In this document: positions 37,076 through 46,000 of the stretch, piece by piece
How positions within the stretch are numbered: the stretch's first letter is position 1
Layout of the letters: the number at the start of each line of letters is the position of its first letter
Assembly: GCF_025028335.1 (NCBI RefSeq)
Contig: NZ_JAFEUW010000001.1
Location: 2,294,001-2,358,000 of the forward strand
Length of the DNA: 64,000 bases
DNA from: Brachybacterium sillae
GTDB taxonomy: Bacteria; Actinomycetota; Actinomycetes; Actinomycetales; Dermabacteraceae
Direction: 5' to 3'
Made by a program: the position numbers and the translations under genes
The notes under the pieces: generated by a model
Database searches by the model: none
Told to the model about the DNA's origin: nothing
What the model saw: the letters and a program-made list of their open reading frames with translations, nothing else

Positions 37076-39139
37076 GTGAGCGCAGAGAACATCCTGGAGG
37101 CCCTGGACCCCGAGCAGCGGGAGGTCGCCCTCTCCCTGGACGGCCCCGTCTGTGTGCTGGCCGGAGCCGGCACCGGGAAGACCCGCGCGATCACCCACCG
37201 CATCGCCTACGGGGTGGCCACCGGCCGCCTCAACCCCCGGCATGTGCTGGCCGTGACCTTCACCGCGAAGGCCGCGGCGGAGATGCGCTCCCGCCTGCGG
37301 GACCTCGGTGTCCCCGCGGTGCAGGCGCGCACCTTCCACGCGGCGGCGCTGCGGCAGCTGCGGCATTTCTGGCCGCGCGTCGTCGGCGGGCCGCTGCCGC
37401 AGCTGCTGCCGCAGAAGTACCCGGCGGTGGCGGAGGCCTGCTCCCGCCTGCACCTGTCGGTCGACCGGGCCGCCCTGCGCGACATCCTCTCGGAGATCGA
37501 ATGGGCCCGCGTCTCGATGCTGACTCCGGAGTCGTACCCGGAGGCGGCCGCCCGCACCCGCCGCCCCGGGGTGGCCGGATTCGAATCCCGCTCCATCGCC
37601 CGGATCATGACCAGCTACGAAGAGGTCAAACGGGAACGGTCGCTGCTGGATTTCGAGGATGTGCTGCTGCACATGGTCGGGTTCCTCGCCGAGAGGCCCG
37701 ACGTCGCCCGGGAGGTCCGCGAGCAGTACCGCCACTTCGTCGTCGACGAGTACCAGGACGTCTCCCCGCTGCAGCATGACCTGCTGCGGCTGTGGGTGGG
37801 GGAGCGGCGCGACCTGTGTGTCGTGGGGGACGCTGCCCAGACCATCTACACCTTCGCGGGGGCCCGCGCCTCCTACCTGCTGGACTTCCCGCGGGAGATG
37901 CGCGGCGCCACCGTGATCCGGCTGGAACGCAACTACCGGTCCACACCGCAGATCGTGCGGCTGGCGAACACCGTGCTCGATGGGGCCCGCGGACGCACCC
38001 GCGAGACGCGGTTGACCCTCGTCTCACAGCGGGACGACGGCCCCGCCCCCCTCATCGAGTCGTACCCGGATGACCTCGCCGAGGCGCAGGGGGTGGCCGA
38101 GCGCATCCATGAGCTCCTGCAGGAGGGTCGATCCGCAGCGGACGTGGCGGTGCTGTTCCGCACCAATGCCCAGTCGGAGGCCGTCGAGGAGGCCCTCACC
38201 GGCCGCGGCATCGGGTATCTGGTGCGCGGCGGGGACCGGTTCTTCGAACGGCAGGAGGTCCGACGGGCCCTGCTGACGCTGCGGGCCGCCACGGCGGTGG
38301 AGTCGGAGGATCCGTCCCACACCGTCCGCGACACCCTTGGGCAGCTGGGATGGTCGGCCGAACCGCCCGCCGGAACCGGCGCCCAGCGGGAACGCTGGGA
38401 TTCCCTGAACGCCCTGGTGAACCTGTCCGACACGGTGCTCGCCCGGCCCGGCGCGACCCTCACCGACCTGGTGCGAGAGCTCGAGGAACGGGCCGAGGCG
38501 CAGTCCGCGCCGACCGTCGACGGCGTGACCCTCGCCTCCGTGCATGCCGCGAAGGGCCTGGAGTGGCCGGTCGTGTTCGTGATCGGCGCCAGCGAGGGCC
38601 TGATGCCGATCTCCATGGCGCAGACCCCCGCGGAGGTCGAGGAGGAGCGGCGCCTGTTCTATGTGGCCCTGACCCGTGCGAAGGACGTGCTCACGGTCAG
38701 CTGGGCTGCCGCGCGCACCCCCGGGGCACGGTCCTCCCGCAAACCCTCCCGGTTCCTCGACGGTGTGATCGAGCGGCCCGAGCCGCGGTCCCCGCAGCCT
38801 CGCCGTTCCGGACGTCGTGGTGCCACACTGCTCGACACCTGCCGGGTGTGCGGCGAGATGCTCGCCGAACCGCGTGACCAGCGCCGCGGCCGTCACGCCG
38901 GGTGCCCGTCCCCGGCTGACCCGGCGCTGCTGGAAGGCCTGCGAGCATGGCGGCGGGAGCGGTCCCGGGAGAACGCCGCCCCGGCCTACACCGTGCTGAC
39001 CGACGCGACGCTGGAGGCGATCGCCGAGCGCGACCCGTCCACCGACGAGCAGCTGCTGGCGGTGCCCGGCGTCGGCACCGCGAAACGGGACCGCTATGGC
39101 GAGGACATCCTTGCGATCCTTGCCCGCCACCGCTCCTGA
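37076..39139 (+). CDS. uvrD2: ATP-dependent DNA helicase UvrD2
   Basis: A superfamily 1 helicase, 687 residues, with Walker A GAGTGKTRAIT (about 25), motif II VVDEYQDVSPLQ (about 222), GDAAQTIYTFAGA and LASVHAAKGLEWPVVFV (about 482). The C-terminal part has the UvrD2 metal motif: CRVC near 583 and HAGC about 17 residues later, where mycobacterial UvrD2 has four cysteines; here the third is replaced by His, which could still bind zinc. An HRDC domain closes the protein. GTG at 37076 has a -10-like CAGACT six bases before it. whiB7 follows, as in Rv3198c-Rv3197A. Confidence 0.92.
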   Translation: MSAENILEALDPEQREVALSLDGPVCVLAGAGTGKTRAITHRIAYGVATGRLNPRHVLAVTFTAKAAAEMRSRLRDLGVPAVQARTFHAAALRQLRHFWPRVVGGPLPQLLPQKYPAVAEACSRLHLSVDRAALRDILSEIEWARVSMLTPESYPEAAARTRRPGVAGFESRSIARIMTSYEEVKRERSLLDFEDVLLHMVGFLAERPDVAREVREQYRHFVVDEYQDVSPLQHDLLRLWVGERRDLCVVGDAAQTIYTFAGARASYLLDFPREMRGATVIRLERNYRSTPQIVRLANTVLDGARGRTRETRLTLVSQRDDGPAPLIESYPDDLAEAQGVAERIHELLQEGRSAADVAVLFRTNAQSEAVEEALTGRGIGYLVRGGDRFFERQEVRRALLTLRAATAVESEDPSHTVRDTLGQLGWSAEPPAGTGAQRERWDSLNALVNLSDTVLARPGATLTDLVRELEERAEAQSAPTVDGVTLASVHAAKGLEWPVVFVIGASEGLMPISMAQTPAEVEEERRLFYVALTRAKDVLTVSWAAARTPGARSSRKPSRFLDGVIERPEPRSPQPRRSGRRGATLLDTCRVCGEMLAEPRDQRRGRHAGCPSPADPALLEGLRAWRRERSRENAAPAYTVLTDATLEAIAERDPSTDEQLLAVPGVGTAKRDRYGEDILAILARHRS

Positions 39140-39253
39140 CCTCCACCACGCACCTGGGCACCATCGCGCGACGACGCGTCGCCGTGCCCGTGGCGGCCCG
39201 GTGGCGACCACGATGGTCGGAACTTCGTCGCAGACCCGGCATCGCCGCAGGTC

Positions 39254-39292
39254 AAAAATAAGTTTCGGGCACTCGTCACCCTGGGATACGCT
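39254..39292 (+). promoter_or_regulatory. WhiB7-type autoregulated promoter
   Basis: An AT-rich run AAAAATA (39254-39260) lies exactly three bases before a -35-like TTCGGG (39264-39269), with a 17-base spacer to the -10 TACGCT (39287-39292). Known WhiB7-responsive promoters have an AT-rich block three bases upstream of the -35 (AT-hook contact). The -35 is a poor match, as is usual for WhiB7 targets. The transcript would carry a leader of about 200 bases with an ORF. Confidence 0.6.
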
Positions 39293-39361
39293 CAGGGTGT
39301 CCATCGTCAGATGTCACGGAACGGGAGACCGGCCGTGCGAGTCCGGGAAGGAGGTGTCGCA

Positions 39362-39454
39362 GTGATCGGAATCAACCACCTCAGTGGAGGCGGGAACCAC
39401 GGCGGCGCCACCCGTCTGCGTGCTCGCGCCGCCACCACCACCACGCGGCCCTGA
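39362..39454 (+). CDS. Leader ORF (uORF) upstream of whiB7
   Basis: A 30-codon GTG ORF with a perfect AAGGAGGT Shine-Dalgarno at 39348-39355, six bases before the start. It ends 53 bases before the whiB7 start and contains His-, Gly- and Arg-rich codons and a Thr run near its end. In mycobacteria, uORF translation controls whiB7 attenuation, so a slowed ribosome in this ORF could relieve premature termination. No hairpin with a U-run is obvious, so the mechanism is not proved from sequence. Confidence 0.7.
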   Translation: MIGINHLSGGGNHGGATRLRARAATTTTRP

Positions 39455-39507
39455 TCGTCGATCCGGGGGCCGCTCGCCGACTCCCGTGGATCACCAGGAC
39501 CGTGACG

Positions 39508-39900
39508 ATGACTGACTTGTACTGCACCCCGGCGCCGACCCGCCAGGTCGACCTGCCCTGCCAGGATCACGCCGCCACCGAGCTGTTCTTCTCCGAACGC
39601 CCCGCCGATCTCGAGGCCGCCAAGGCTCTGTGCGGCCCCTGCCCGCTGCGGGTCGAATGCCTCGAGGGCGCCCTGCACCGCGCCGAACCGTGGGGCGTGT
39701 GGGGCGGCGCGATCCTCGTCGACGGGCAGATCGTCGCCGTGAAACGCGGCCGCGGACGGCCCCGCAAGACCGGCACCGCCGCGGCCGCACCGTCGACGGA
39801 GCCGCCGGTACAGACACCGTGCCCCGCACCGTCGGCCGGCGATGGTGTCGCGCCCCCCGACGCACGGCGGGCCGGCTCGCCGAGCCGCCGGGCTGCCTGA
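39508..39900 (+). CDS. whiB7: WhiB7-type Fe-S transcription regulator
   Basis: A 130-residue iron-sulfur regulator that partners with the primary sigma factor to induce intrinsic antibiotic-resistance genes. The four cluster cysteines are C18 and the CX2CX5C set C42, C45, C51 (LCGPCPLRVEC). The GVWGG turn is at 63-67 and an AT-hook GRGRPRK at 81-87, which distinguishes WhiB7 from other Wbl proteins. The position directly after uvrD2 agrees with Rv3197A. ATG at 39508 is preferred over GTG at 39502 because AGGA lies nine bases before it. The last 40 residues are Pro/Ala-rich, longer than in mycobacteria. Confidence 0.93.
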   Translation: MTDLYCTPAPTRQVDLPCQDHAATELFFSERPADLEAAKALCGPCPLRVECLEGALHRAEPWGVWGGAILVDGQIVAVKRGRGRPRKTGTAAAAPSTEPPVQTPCPAPSAGDGVAPPDARRAGSPSRRAA

Positions 39901-39943
39901 GGGGACGCGACCCCGTATGACGGTCGCAGCACTCCGGACACAG

Positions 39944-39979
39944 CAGGGGCGGGGCACCGTGATCGGTGCCCCGCCCCTG
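39944..39979. terminator. Terminator hairpin after whiB7
   Basis: Perfect 15-base inverted arms (39944-39958 and 39965-39979) with a six-base loop, between the convergent whiB7 and DUF5679 genes. It probably works in both directions. Confidence 0.8.
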
Positions 39980-40008
39980 TGCGTTGAGGGCTCGACGCAG
40001 GCCTGGGA

Positions 40009-40167
40009 TCAGGCCTTGCCGAGGATGCGGTTCAGCTTGGTGCCGCAGACAGGGCAGACGGCCTTGGCCATCCGACGATCGTTCGAGACGACGACGTCGC
40101 CCTCGGTGGTCCGCTTCTCGCGGCACTTCACGCAGTAGAACTCGCCGCTGTACTTCTCGTCAGCCAT
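40009..40167 (-). CDS. DUF5679-type zinc-ribbon protein
   Basis: A 52-residue protein with two CX2C pairs: YCVKC near residue 11 and VCPVCGTK near 38, separated by 24 residues. This is the short actinobacterial zinc-ribbon family often next to whiB7/uvrD2. The ATG at 40167 is preceded by AAGGAG. Function unknown; a nucleic-acid or ribosome contact is possible from its size and fold. Confidence 0.85.
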   Translation of the reverse strand: MADEKYSGEFYCVKCREKRTTEGDVVVSNDRRMAKAVCPVCGTKLNRILGKA

Positions 40168-40352
40168 GCTTCACTCCTTCGACGGGTCCGGCGGAGCCAC
40201 CCTCCGGTCGAGGGCCGCCCCACGGGACGACGGACAGTCCATCGTAGACACACCCGGATGTGAGGGCGGGGCCCCGGGGACGCTCAGCATCCCGCGCACC
40301 TTCCCCGTGCGCGCGCTGCCTGTTATCCCGGGGCCCCGCGTCCGCAGCAACA

Positions 40353-40426
40353 TATCCACGCCGTTGTCCAGGGTCAACGCGAGATCGGGGACACGCTGTG
40401 GACAACCCGCCCCGGGGTGTGGACAG
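40353..40426. other. Cluster of DnaA-box-like 9-mers in a 428-base intergenic region
   Basis: Positions 40168-40595 have no supported gene. In it, TGTGGACAA (40397-40405) is a perfect reverse complement of TTGTCCACA, the high-GC DnaA box. TGTGGACAG (40418-40426) has one mismatch. TTGTCCAGG (40364-40372) and ATATCCACG (40352-40360) have two. It could be a DnaA-titration or replication-related site, or chance in an AT-poor region. dnaA or dnaN genes are not nearby. Confidence 0.35.
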
Positions 40427-40595
40427 GGTGAGGATGGGGGTGCACGACCTGTTGACGACACGCCGAACGCGCGGTCGGTGCAGGCCCCTGACGTGCAGGT
40501 GAACTGTGCACAGCTGGGGACACAGAATTCATGTCACACAGATCGTCCGGCGCGCCGGGCAGGCCGGTCCCGGAGGGGCTGGGGGAGGAGAACGG

Positions 40596-41261
40596 ATGAG
40601 CGCAGCACGCCGCAGTCCGGGCGCGGCAGCGGGAGCGGTCGACGCCGCCCACCCCGCCGTCGAGGACCTGCCCGTGGAGATCCGCCGGTCCGCACGCCGC
40701 CGGCGGACGATCTCCGCGCAGGTGCGGGACGGAGTGCTGGTGGTGATGGTGCCCGCGGGGCTGAGCGCTCGCGAGGAGCAGCAGTGGGTGAGGCGGATGC
40801 AGCAGCGCCTGGCTCGCCGAGCACACCGCCGCCCCACCGGGGACGACGATCTCGAGGCCCGGGCACAGCAGCTGTCGCGCACCTACTTCGACGGGGCGGC
40901 GCGCCCGCGCAGCGTCCGCTGGAGCACGCGGCAGCGCACCCGCTGGGGGTCCTGCACCCCGTCCACGGGCGACATCCGCCTCTCCACGCAGCTGCAGGGC
41001 ATGCCCACCTGGGTGATCGACTCGGTGCTCATCCACGAACTCGCACACCTGCTGGAGGCGAACCACGGCCCCGCCTTCCACCGCCTCGTGGAGCGCTACC
41101 CTCGCACGGTCCGGGCAGAGGCCTTCCTCCACGGCGTCGCCTGGGCACAGGGACGGCTCAGCGAGGCCGACGACCCCGATGAGGACCCGCCCCTGGACGG
41201 CCCGGAGGGCGACGAGCAGGAGATCACCGCGCCCGAGGACGCGGCCCCGGACGTCGACTGA
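40596..41261 (+). CDS. YgjP/WLM-type zinc metallopeptidase (DUF45)
   Basis: A 221-residue protein with the zinc motif HELAHLLEANHG near residue 149 and the family signature WSTRQRTRWGSCTPSTGDIRLS near 108-129, found in the YgjP (DUF45) peptidase-like proteins. GGGGGAGGAG precedes the ATG at 40596 by about five bases, deciding it against upstream starts. The C-terminal 40 residues are Asp/Glu-rich. Function not known. Confidence 0.85.
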   Translation: MSAARRSPGAAAGAVDAAHPAVEDLPVEIRRSARRRRTISAQVRDGVLVVMVPAGLSAREEQQWVRRMQQRLARRAHRRPTGDDDLEARAQQLSRTYFDGAARPRSVRWSTRQRTRWGSCTPSTGDIRLSTQLQGMPTWVIDSVLIHELAHLLEANHGPAFHRLVERYPRTVRAEAFLHGVAWAQGRLSEADDPDEDPPLDGPEGDEQEITAPEDAAPDVD

Positions 41262-41273
41262 CCGGGACGCCCG

Positions 41274-41861
41274 TCAGCCCGGCAGCAGCAGGGGCGCGAG
41301 CGCCGCGAGCGTCGGCCGCAGATCGGGCACCGTCCCCTCGGGGAGGGCGTCACACGGCACCCACCGCACCTCGGGGGTCTCCGCGCTGGGGTGCAGCGGC
41401 GGCTGCTCCCCGGGAGCGCGCAGCAGGAACTGCACGTCCCAGTGCTCAGCACAGGAACCGAAGGCGGCACCCAGGCCGTGGACATGCAACATCGCCGGTC
41501 CCGCCCCGACCCGCTGGAGGTCCCGCAGGCCGAGCTCCTCGGCCACCTCCCGCCGCGCCGCATCCTCGAGACTGGCATCCACCGGATCCAGGTGGCCTCC
41601 GGGCTGCACCCAGAACCCGCCCTTGCGATGCCACACCAGCGCCACATGGCACCCGGCCGCGTCGACGACGTGGGCGCTGGCCGTCAGATGCACGCCCCCG
41701 AGGCGTCGATCCACCGCCGCCGGGCCACTGTCCACGAGATCCCGGTACCGGGTGCGCAGCACCGGGTCGACGGCCGGGGAATCCGCCTGCGCGAGCTCCT
41801 CGCGGGCTCGTGCGCGCAGCTCGGCGGTCGCCTCATCCGGCGGGAGCGTCGGACGGCTCAC
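41274..41861 (-). CDS. Nudix hydrolase
   Basis: A 195-residue protein with the Nudix box GGHLDPVDASLEDAARREVAEELG (GX5EX7REUXEEXGU, slightly altered at the first glutamate). KGGFWVQPGG precedes it. The GTG at 41861 overlaps the stop of the metalloprotease gene upstream on the same strand, so the two are co-translated. Substrate unknown. Confidence 0.85.
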   Translation of the reverse strand: MSRPTLPPDEATAELRARAREELAQADSPAVDPVLRTRYRDLVDSGPAAVDRRLGGVHLTASAHVVDAAGCHVALVWHRKGGFWVQPGGHLDPVDASLEDAARREVAEELGLRDLQRVGAGPAMLHVHGLGAAFGSCAEHWDVQFLLRAPGEQPPLHPSAETPEVRWVPCDALPEGTVPDLRPTLAALAPLLLPG

Positions 41862-43339
41862 GCGCGCGGTGAATCGCCGTCGGTGGGGCCACCCTCGCGG
41901 GGGTCATCACCGTGGTCCTCACCCCCACGGGGGTCCTCCCCGTCGAGCAGGCGGCGAAGCTCCTCGTCGAAATCGGCCGGGAGCTCCTCGGCGACCTCCT
42001 CAGCGTCCTCGCCTGCGGCGGCGGGGGCCTGCGGCTCCCCGGAAAGCACGTCCGTGCCCGGCAACAGATCCGGGTGCTCCCAGTGCTTCTCGCGCCCCGC
42101 GGTGCCCTCGGTGGCCGTGACCGACTCCCACCAGGCGAGGGCCTCACGTGCACGACGCGCCCGCAGCTCGATACCGACCACCTGCGCGAGCATCTGCTCG
42201 GCGGGGGAGCCCGACACGCGGCGGCGACGGATCACCTCGCGCATGGCGTCCAGCGCCGGGAGCTTCCCTTCCAGCGCCTGCGTCACGACATGGTCCACCC
42301 AACCCTCGACCAGCGCCAACGTGGTGGCGAGCTCCTCCAGGGCACGCTCCTGGGAGGGGCGGCGGGTGAAGACGAACATCGGCTCGGTGGTGCTGGCCCG
42401 GCCCATCGCCTCCGGGTCGGACAGATCCAGCCCCTGCACCATGTCATCCAGCGCGTCGAGGTCCAGGGTGATGCCGCGCGCGTAGTCCTCCACCGCGCCC
42501 AGCAGCTGCCGAGGCAGCCACGGCGCGGCCGTGAACAGGGCCGCATGGGCGAGCTCCCGGGCCGCCAGGAAGATCCGCCCGGCCGCCGGGTCCAGCGAGT
42601 GCTCGCGCAGGAGGTCCTCCACGTTCGCGGGCACCAGGGCCGCGACCCCGTCGGGGGCGAGCGGCAGACCGAGGTCGACGGTGCCGGTGCATTCGCGGGC
42701 CAGCGAGCCGATGGCGTGGCCGAACTGCACCCCGAACAGGGTGCCGCCCATCCGCTCCATCATGGCGGTGGGGTCACCGGGCATGCCCGGGGGCAGGGAC
42801 CCCTCCTGGCCGAGCCGCGCGGCGATCGCGTCCCCGATGGCCCCCGCCATATGCGCCGCGACGGGTTCGACGATGCTGCGCCACCGCGGCAGGGTCCGCT
42901 GCACCCAGGTGCCGCGGCCCCACACCTCGATCGGGGCGGAGGGCACGTCGATCGCGAGCACCGGATCCAGCCACAGCGCAGCGACGTGGGCGGCCTCCCG
43001 CATCCGGGTGACGTCCTGATCGGTGGGCCCCGGATCTCCCGGGGTGCCGGTGGGGGCCTCCGCTCCCGGCAGTGTCATCGCGCCGACGGCGGTGCGGCGC
43101 GCCAGATCCTCCCCGAGGGTCCAGTTCACCGGCCCCTCACCACCGGCGCCGGAGAACAGGTGCTGCATCTGGGCGGCGGCCGCGCGCAGCTGATTCGGGT
43201 CGGAGGGCAGATTCGCTTGCCGCGCCAGCTCCGACAGATCCATGCCGTCGAGGGCACCGGGCGGCAGCTGCCCACCCATGACCTCCTCGAGGAACCGTCG
43301 CAGGTTCTCCTCCTGCGGATCATGCGGGTTCTGGCTCAC
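41858..43339 (-). CDS. Zinc-dependent metalloprotease family protein (TIGR03624 / DUF2342)
   Basis: A 493-residue protein of the actinobacterial zincin_2 family, often misnamed F420-biosynthesis associated. Features seen: LFGVQFGHAIGSLARE (about 224-239), ARELAHAALF (about 278) in the HExxH position, where the first His is replaced by Arg as in many members, and a Glu/Asp-rich tail. GTG at 43339 is chosen because AGGAGGA lies eight bases upstream; a longer start has no such site. An IS5-like element lies 86 bases upstream and may have displaced its promoter. Function unknown. Confidence 0.85.
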   Translation of the reverse strand: MSQNPHDPQEENLRRFLEEVMGGQLPPGALDGMDLSELARQANLPSDPNQLRAAAAQMQHLFSGAGGEGPVNWTLGEDLARRTAVGAMTLPGAEAPTGTPGDPGPTDQDVTRMREAAHVAALWLDPVLAIDVPSAPIEVWGRGTWVQRTLPRWRSIVEPVAAHMAGAIGDAIAARLGQEGSLPPGMPGDPTAMMERMGGTLFGVQFGHAIGSLARECTGTVDLGLPLAPDGVAALVPANVEDLLREHSLDPAAGRIFLAARELAHAALFTAAPWLPRQLLGAVEDYARGITLDLDALDDMVQGLDLSDPEAMGRASTTEPMFVFTRRPSQERALEELATTLALVEGWVDHVVTQALEGKLPALDAMREVIRRRRVSGSPAEQMLAQVVGIELRARRAREALAWWESVTATEGTAGREKHWEHPDLLPGTDVLSGEPQAPAAAGEDAEEVAEELPADFDEELRRLLDGEDPRGGEDHGDDPREGGPTDGDSPRA

Positions 43340-43424
43340 GGGCGTTCCTCCTCGCTCGTCGGTGTCGTCCACCCTAGTGAGCCGGTCTCACCGCCGCCTG
43401 GGCACGCGGCCGCCGGGTCCCCTA

Positions 43425-44369
43425 GGGCGTGTTGTCAAACTTTGCTGGTCAGCCAGTGGAGGGTCGCGGCGAGCGAGATGGCCGCGGCGTAGCTGCGGGC
43501 GGTCTTGCAGGTGCGCATCGCGATGCCGCGCCATTGCTTGAGCTTGGCGAAGCACCGCTCGATCACGTTGCGTCCACGGTAGACCTCGGGGTCGAAAGCG
43601 GGTGGGCGTCCGCCGGCTGAGCCGCGTCGGCGCCGGTGCGCGGCCTGGTCTTGCCGGTCGGGGATGGTGGCCTTGATGCCGCGCTCGGCGAGCCAGGCCC
43701 GGTTCGCGCGGGAGGGATACCCCTTGTCCGCGAGGACCCTGTCCGGGCGGGTGCGGGGCCGGCCAGGGCCTGGCCTGGGGACCCGGATCTGGTCCAGGAC
43801 CTCGGGGAGCAGGCTCGTGTCGGCGGCCTGGCCGCCGGTGAGGACGAAGGCGAGCAGGCGGCCCTTCCCGTCCGAGACGGCGTGGATCTTGCAGGTCAGG
43901 CCGCCTCGGGAGCGGCCGATCGCGTGGTCGCCCGGCTCAGGCCCGAGATTCTTGTAGTTCGATGGGCCCCCCTGTGTGGCGGGGAAGGGTCGCGGCGTGC
44001 TGGTGGGCGCGCACGATCGTCGAGTCGATCGAGCACACCCAGTCCAGCTCGCCCTGCGCGTCGGCGGCCTGCTGGGCGCGCTCGAGCGCGCACGCCCACA
44101 CGCCGGTCTTGGCCCACCGGTCGAAGTGGCGGTAGATCGTGTTCCAGTTCCCGAACCGTTCCGGCACGTCCCGCCACGGCGACCCGGTCCGGAACTTCCA
44201 CGCGACCGCTTCCGCGACCAGCCGCCGATCCATCGGCGGCCGACCCGTCGCCTTCGGCGCGGGGAAGCACGGCCCGATCAGCGCCCACACCTCGTCCGTG
44301 ATCACATCTCGATCGCTCATACCGAAAGGGTGCCCCGCCGATGGCGGGACACCCTTTCACAACACACCC
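43425..44369. mobile_element. IS-A: IS5-family insertion sequence, complete
   Basis: 945 bp with imperfect terminal inverted repeats (GGGCGTGTTGTCAAA left; complement of TTTCACAACACACCC right). TA lies on both sides, consistent with a TA or CTAG-type target. One transposase on the minus strand in two phases. A second, inverted copy begins at 63733. It truncates the amino-acid permease on its right side. Confidence 0.9.
43435..44320 (-). CDS. IS5-family transposase (IS-A), two frames joined by frameshift
   Basis: The N-terminal part (44320-43937, MSDRDVITDEVWALIGPCFP, 127 residues) carries the DUF4096-like DNA-binding region and the first catalytic Asp (CSIDSTIVRAHQH). A +1 shift near 43968, at a G6C3 run, opens the second half with NLGPEPGDHAIGRSRGGLT, DKGYPSRANR (second Asp) and the RCFAKLKQWRG glutamate motif. 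The shift is likely programmed because the layout is seen in other IS427-group elements. The total length of 886 bases equals 3n+1. Confidence 0.85.
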
Positions 44370-44920
44370 TAACGGCGGTGCTCTCTGTCTTCAACTCTGG
44401 CTTGTACGCCAATGGTCGACTTCTTTCCTCGCTCGCAGAGCAGGGAAACGCGCCTCGCTGGTTGGCTGCCAAGTCTCGACAGGGTGTTCCAGCGCGTGCC
44501 GTGCTCGTCTCTGCCGCTGCCATCGGCATCGCGGTCATTGTGGTTCTGCTGTGGCCAGACATGGCATTTCCGATCCTGATGTCCGTAGCTCTCGCAGCAG
44601 GGCTCATCAACTGGACAATCATCCTGATCACTCAGCGCCGGTTCCGCTCTCGGCTCTCTGCACAAGAAGTGCGAACACTTCGGTACCCGATGCCGGGTGG
44701 CGCTGCGGCCACGTATGGTGCCCTCGGTGTCCTGGGTGTGGTGGTGATCTTGATGGCAGTGACGGACGGGTATCGGACTGCGGTGATTGCTGGGCCGCTG
44801 TGGGTGGCGGGTTTGTCAGTGGCACACTTGGTCCTCAAATCCCGGCAAAGGACGAGGGCTGCGGCGGAGAGTGCTGGGGTGCGTTCCGGCGGCTCGGATC
44901 AGCATGCGAGAACACTGTAA
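44370..44920 (+). pseudogene. C-terminal fragment of an APC-family amino-acid permease
   Basis: The first codon after IS-A reads LTAVLSVFNSGLYANGRLLS, then SLAEQGNAPRWLAAKSRQGVP, a hallmark of AroP/AnsP/ProY-type transporters, followed by four membrane helices (AVLVSAAAIGIAVIVVLLW, MSVALAAGLINWTIILIT, TYGALGVLGVVVILMAV, TAVIAGPLWVAGLSV) and a basic end. About 300 N-terminal residues are missing, so the gene is dead here. Base composition is a little lower in GC than the backbone. The IS-A insertion explains the loss. Confidence 0.88.
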
Positions 44921-45597
44921 ACCGAGGTTGCCGAAAGGTAGTTTCCGGTCGCCACGCGTCTATTCTCGCTCTTCGTATCCCTTCGTACGCCCGGGGGACT
45001 CCAAAGGGCCTCAACGCCACACAGCCGGCACTGCTGGACCAACATGGTATTGCCCTTGAGAGACAAGTGCAGCTCGGACACCTTCCATGAGTGACCGTCC
45101 GGGGTGCATTCGCCCTCAACGTGGGAGCTACGCGGGCGGTCACTGGCGGCCGACAGAGGGGCGAGGAACATCGGCATGGCAGGCTCCTCCACAGGCAGAC
45201 GGCGCTCCCAGCCCAGCGCCTCCCAGAATGCGCCCGCCTCCGGGGCCAGGGCGAACACCCGCCGATCCGGGTTCCTAGCTACAACGAGGTCCACGACGGC
45301 CCGCCCGATCCCTAGACGCCGGTATCGGCGGTGTACGTCGAGCCGTTCGATTTCGAGCAAGGGCCGCGGCCCGAATCCTTCACTGCCGGCGTAGTGGTCC
45401 ACGTTCGATCCCCAGTCGAGCTCTACCCGCGCCACCTCCTGGCCCCTACTACGGACGACGTGCGCGGTCCATTGGTCGTCATGGTAGGCGTCCGTCCACC
45501 ATCCCGGGGTGTAGTCGTCGCCGGCTCCCTCAGGGAACGGCCTCCACCAGCTCACCCCGGCCGGACGCGGCACATCTTCGAATGTCAGTCCCTCCAT
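44899..45597 (-). CDS. GNAT-fold acetyltransferase, full copy
   Basis: A 232-residue protein. The first 140 residues are a GNAT domain with motif A LEIERLDVHRRYRRLGIGRAVVD (acetyl-CoA site RRLGIG) and a C-terminal stretch EAGAFWEALGWE. Residues 150-232 (CTPDGHSWKVSELHLSLKG and QQCRLCGVE) look like an added or unrelated tail with a CX2C pair. The ATG at 45597 (MEGLTFEDVPRP) is preferred to one at 45621. It overlaps the permease fragment convergently. The first 107 residues are duplicated in inverted orientation at 63.4 kb. Confidence 0.7.
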   Translation of the reverse strand: MEGLTFEDVPRPAGVSWWRPFPEGAGDDYTPGWWTDAYHDDQWTAHVVRSRGQEVARVELDWGSNVDHYAGSEGFGPRPLLEIERLDVHRRYRRLGIGRAVVDLVVARNPDRRVFALAPEAGAFWEALGWERRLPVEEPAMPMFLAPLSAASDRPRSSHVEGECTPDGHSWKVSELHLSLKGNTMLVQQCRLCGVEALWSPPGVRRDTKSENRRVATGNYLSATSVYSVLAC

Positions 45598-46000
45598 GAG
45601 CACGACGGTAGCGCAGGACAACGGCCCCCCTCCCGTGCGGCAGGGGGGGCGTTGCTACATCCGGTCGGGCCGCTGGAACGGTCATGCCGCCCATCGCTCC
45701 GGGTCGCGTCGAAAGGAGATAAGCCGCGCCCGGTGACGTTGACGGCCCGCCGGGGGTCTAGGGCGTGTCTGAGAATAGATGCACGAGTCAGCTGAGACCC
45801 TGGGGACATGTCCCGGTTCCAGATGCTCTCCGACGCCCAATGGGAGTTGATCGCCCCGATGCTCCCGACCCGGACCGGCCGCGCCGGCAGGCCGTTCGCC
45901 GACGCCCGCACCATGGTGGAGGCGATCATCTACCGGTACCGGTGCGGAATCGCTTGGAGGGATCTGCCCGAGGTCTACGGGCCCTGGCAGAGAAGTGTGG
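45274..46000. repeat. Inverted repeat, left copy (727 bp)
   Basis: Identical by position-by-position comparison to the reverse complement of 63008-63734 (coordinates sum to 109008 throughout). It includes most of the GNAT gene, its upstream region with a GGGGGGG hairpin and the first 240 bases of IS-B. It flanks a 17-kb segment. Confidence 0.9.
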
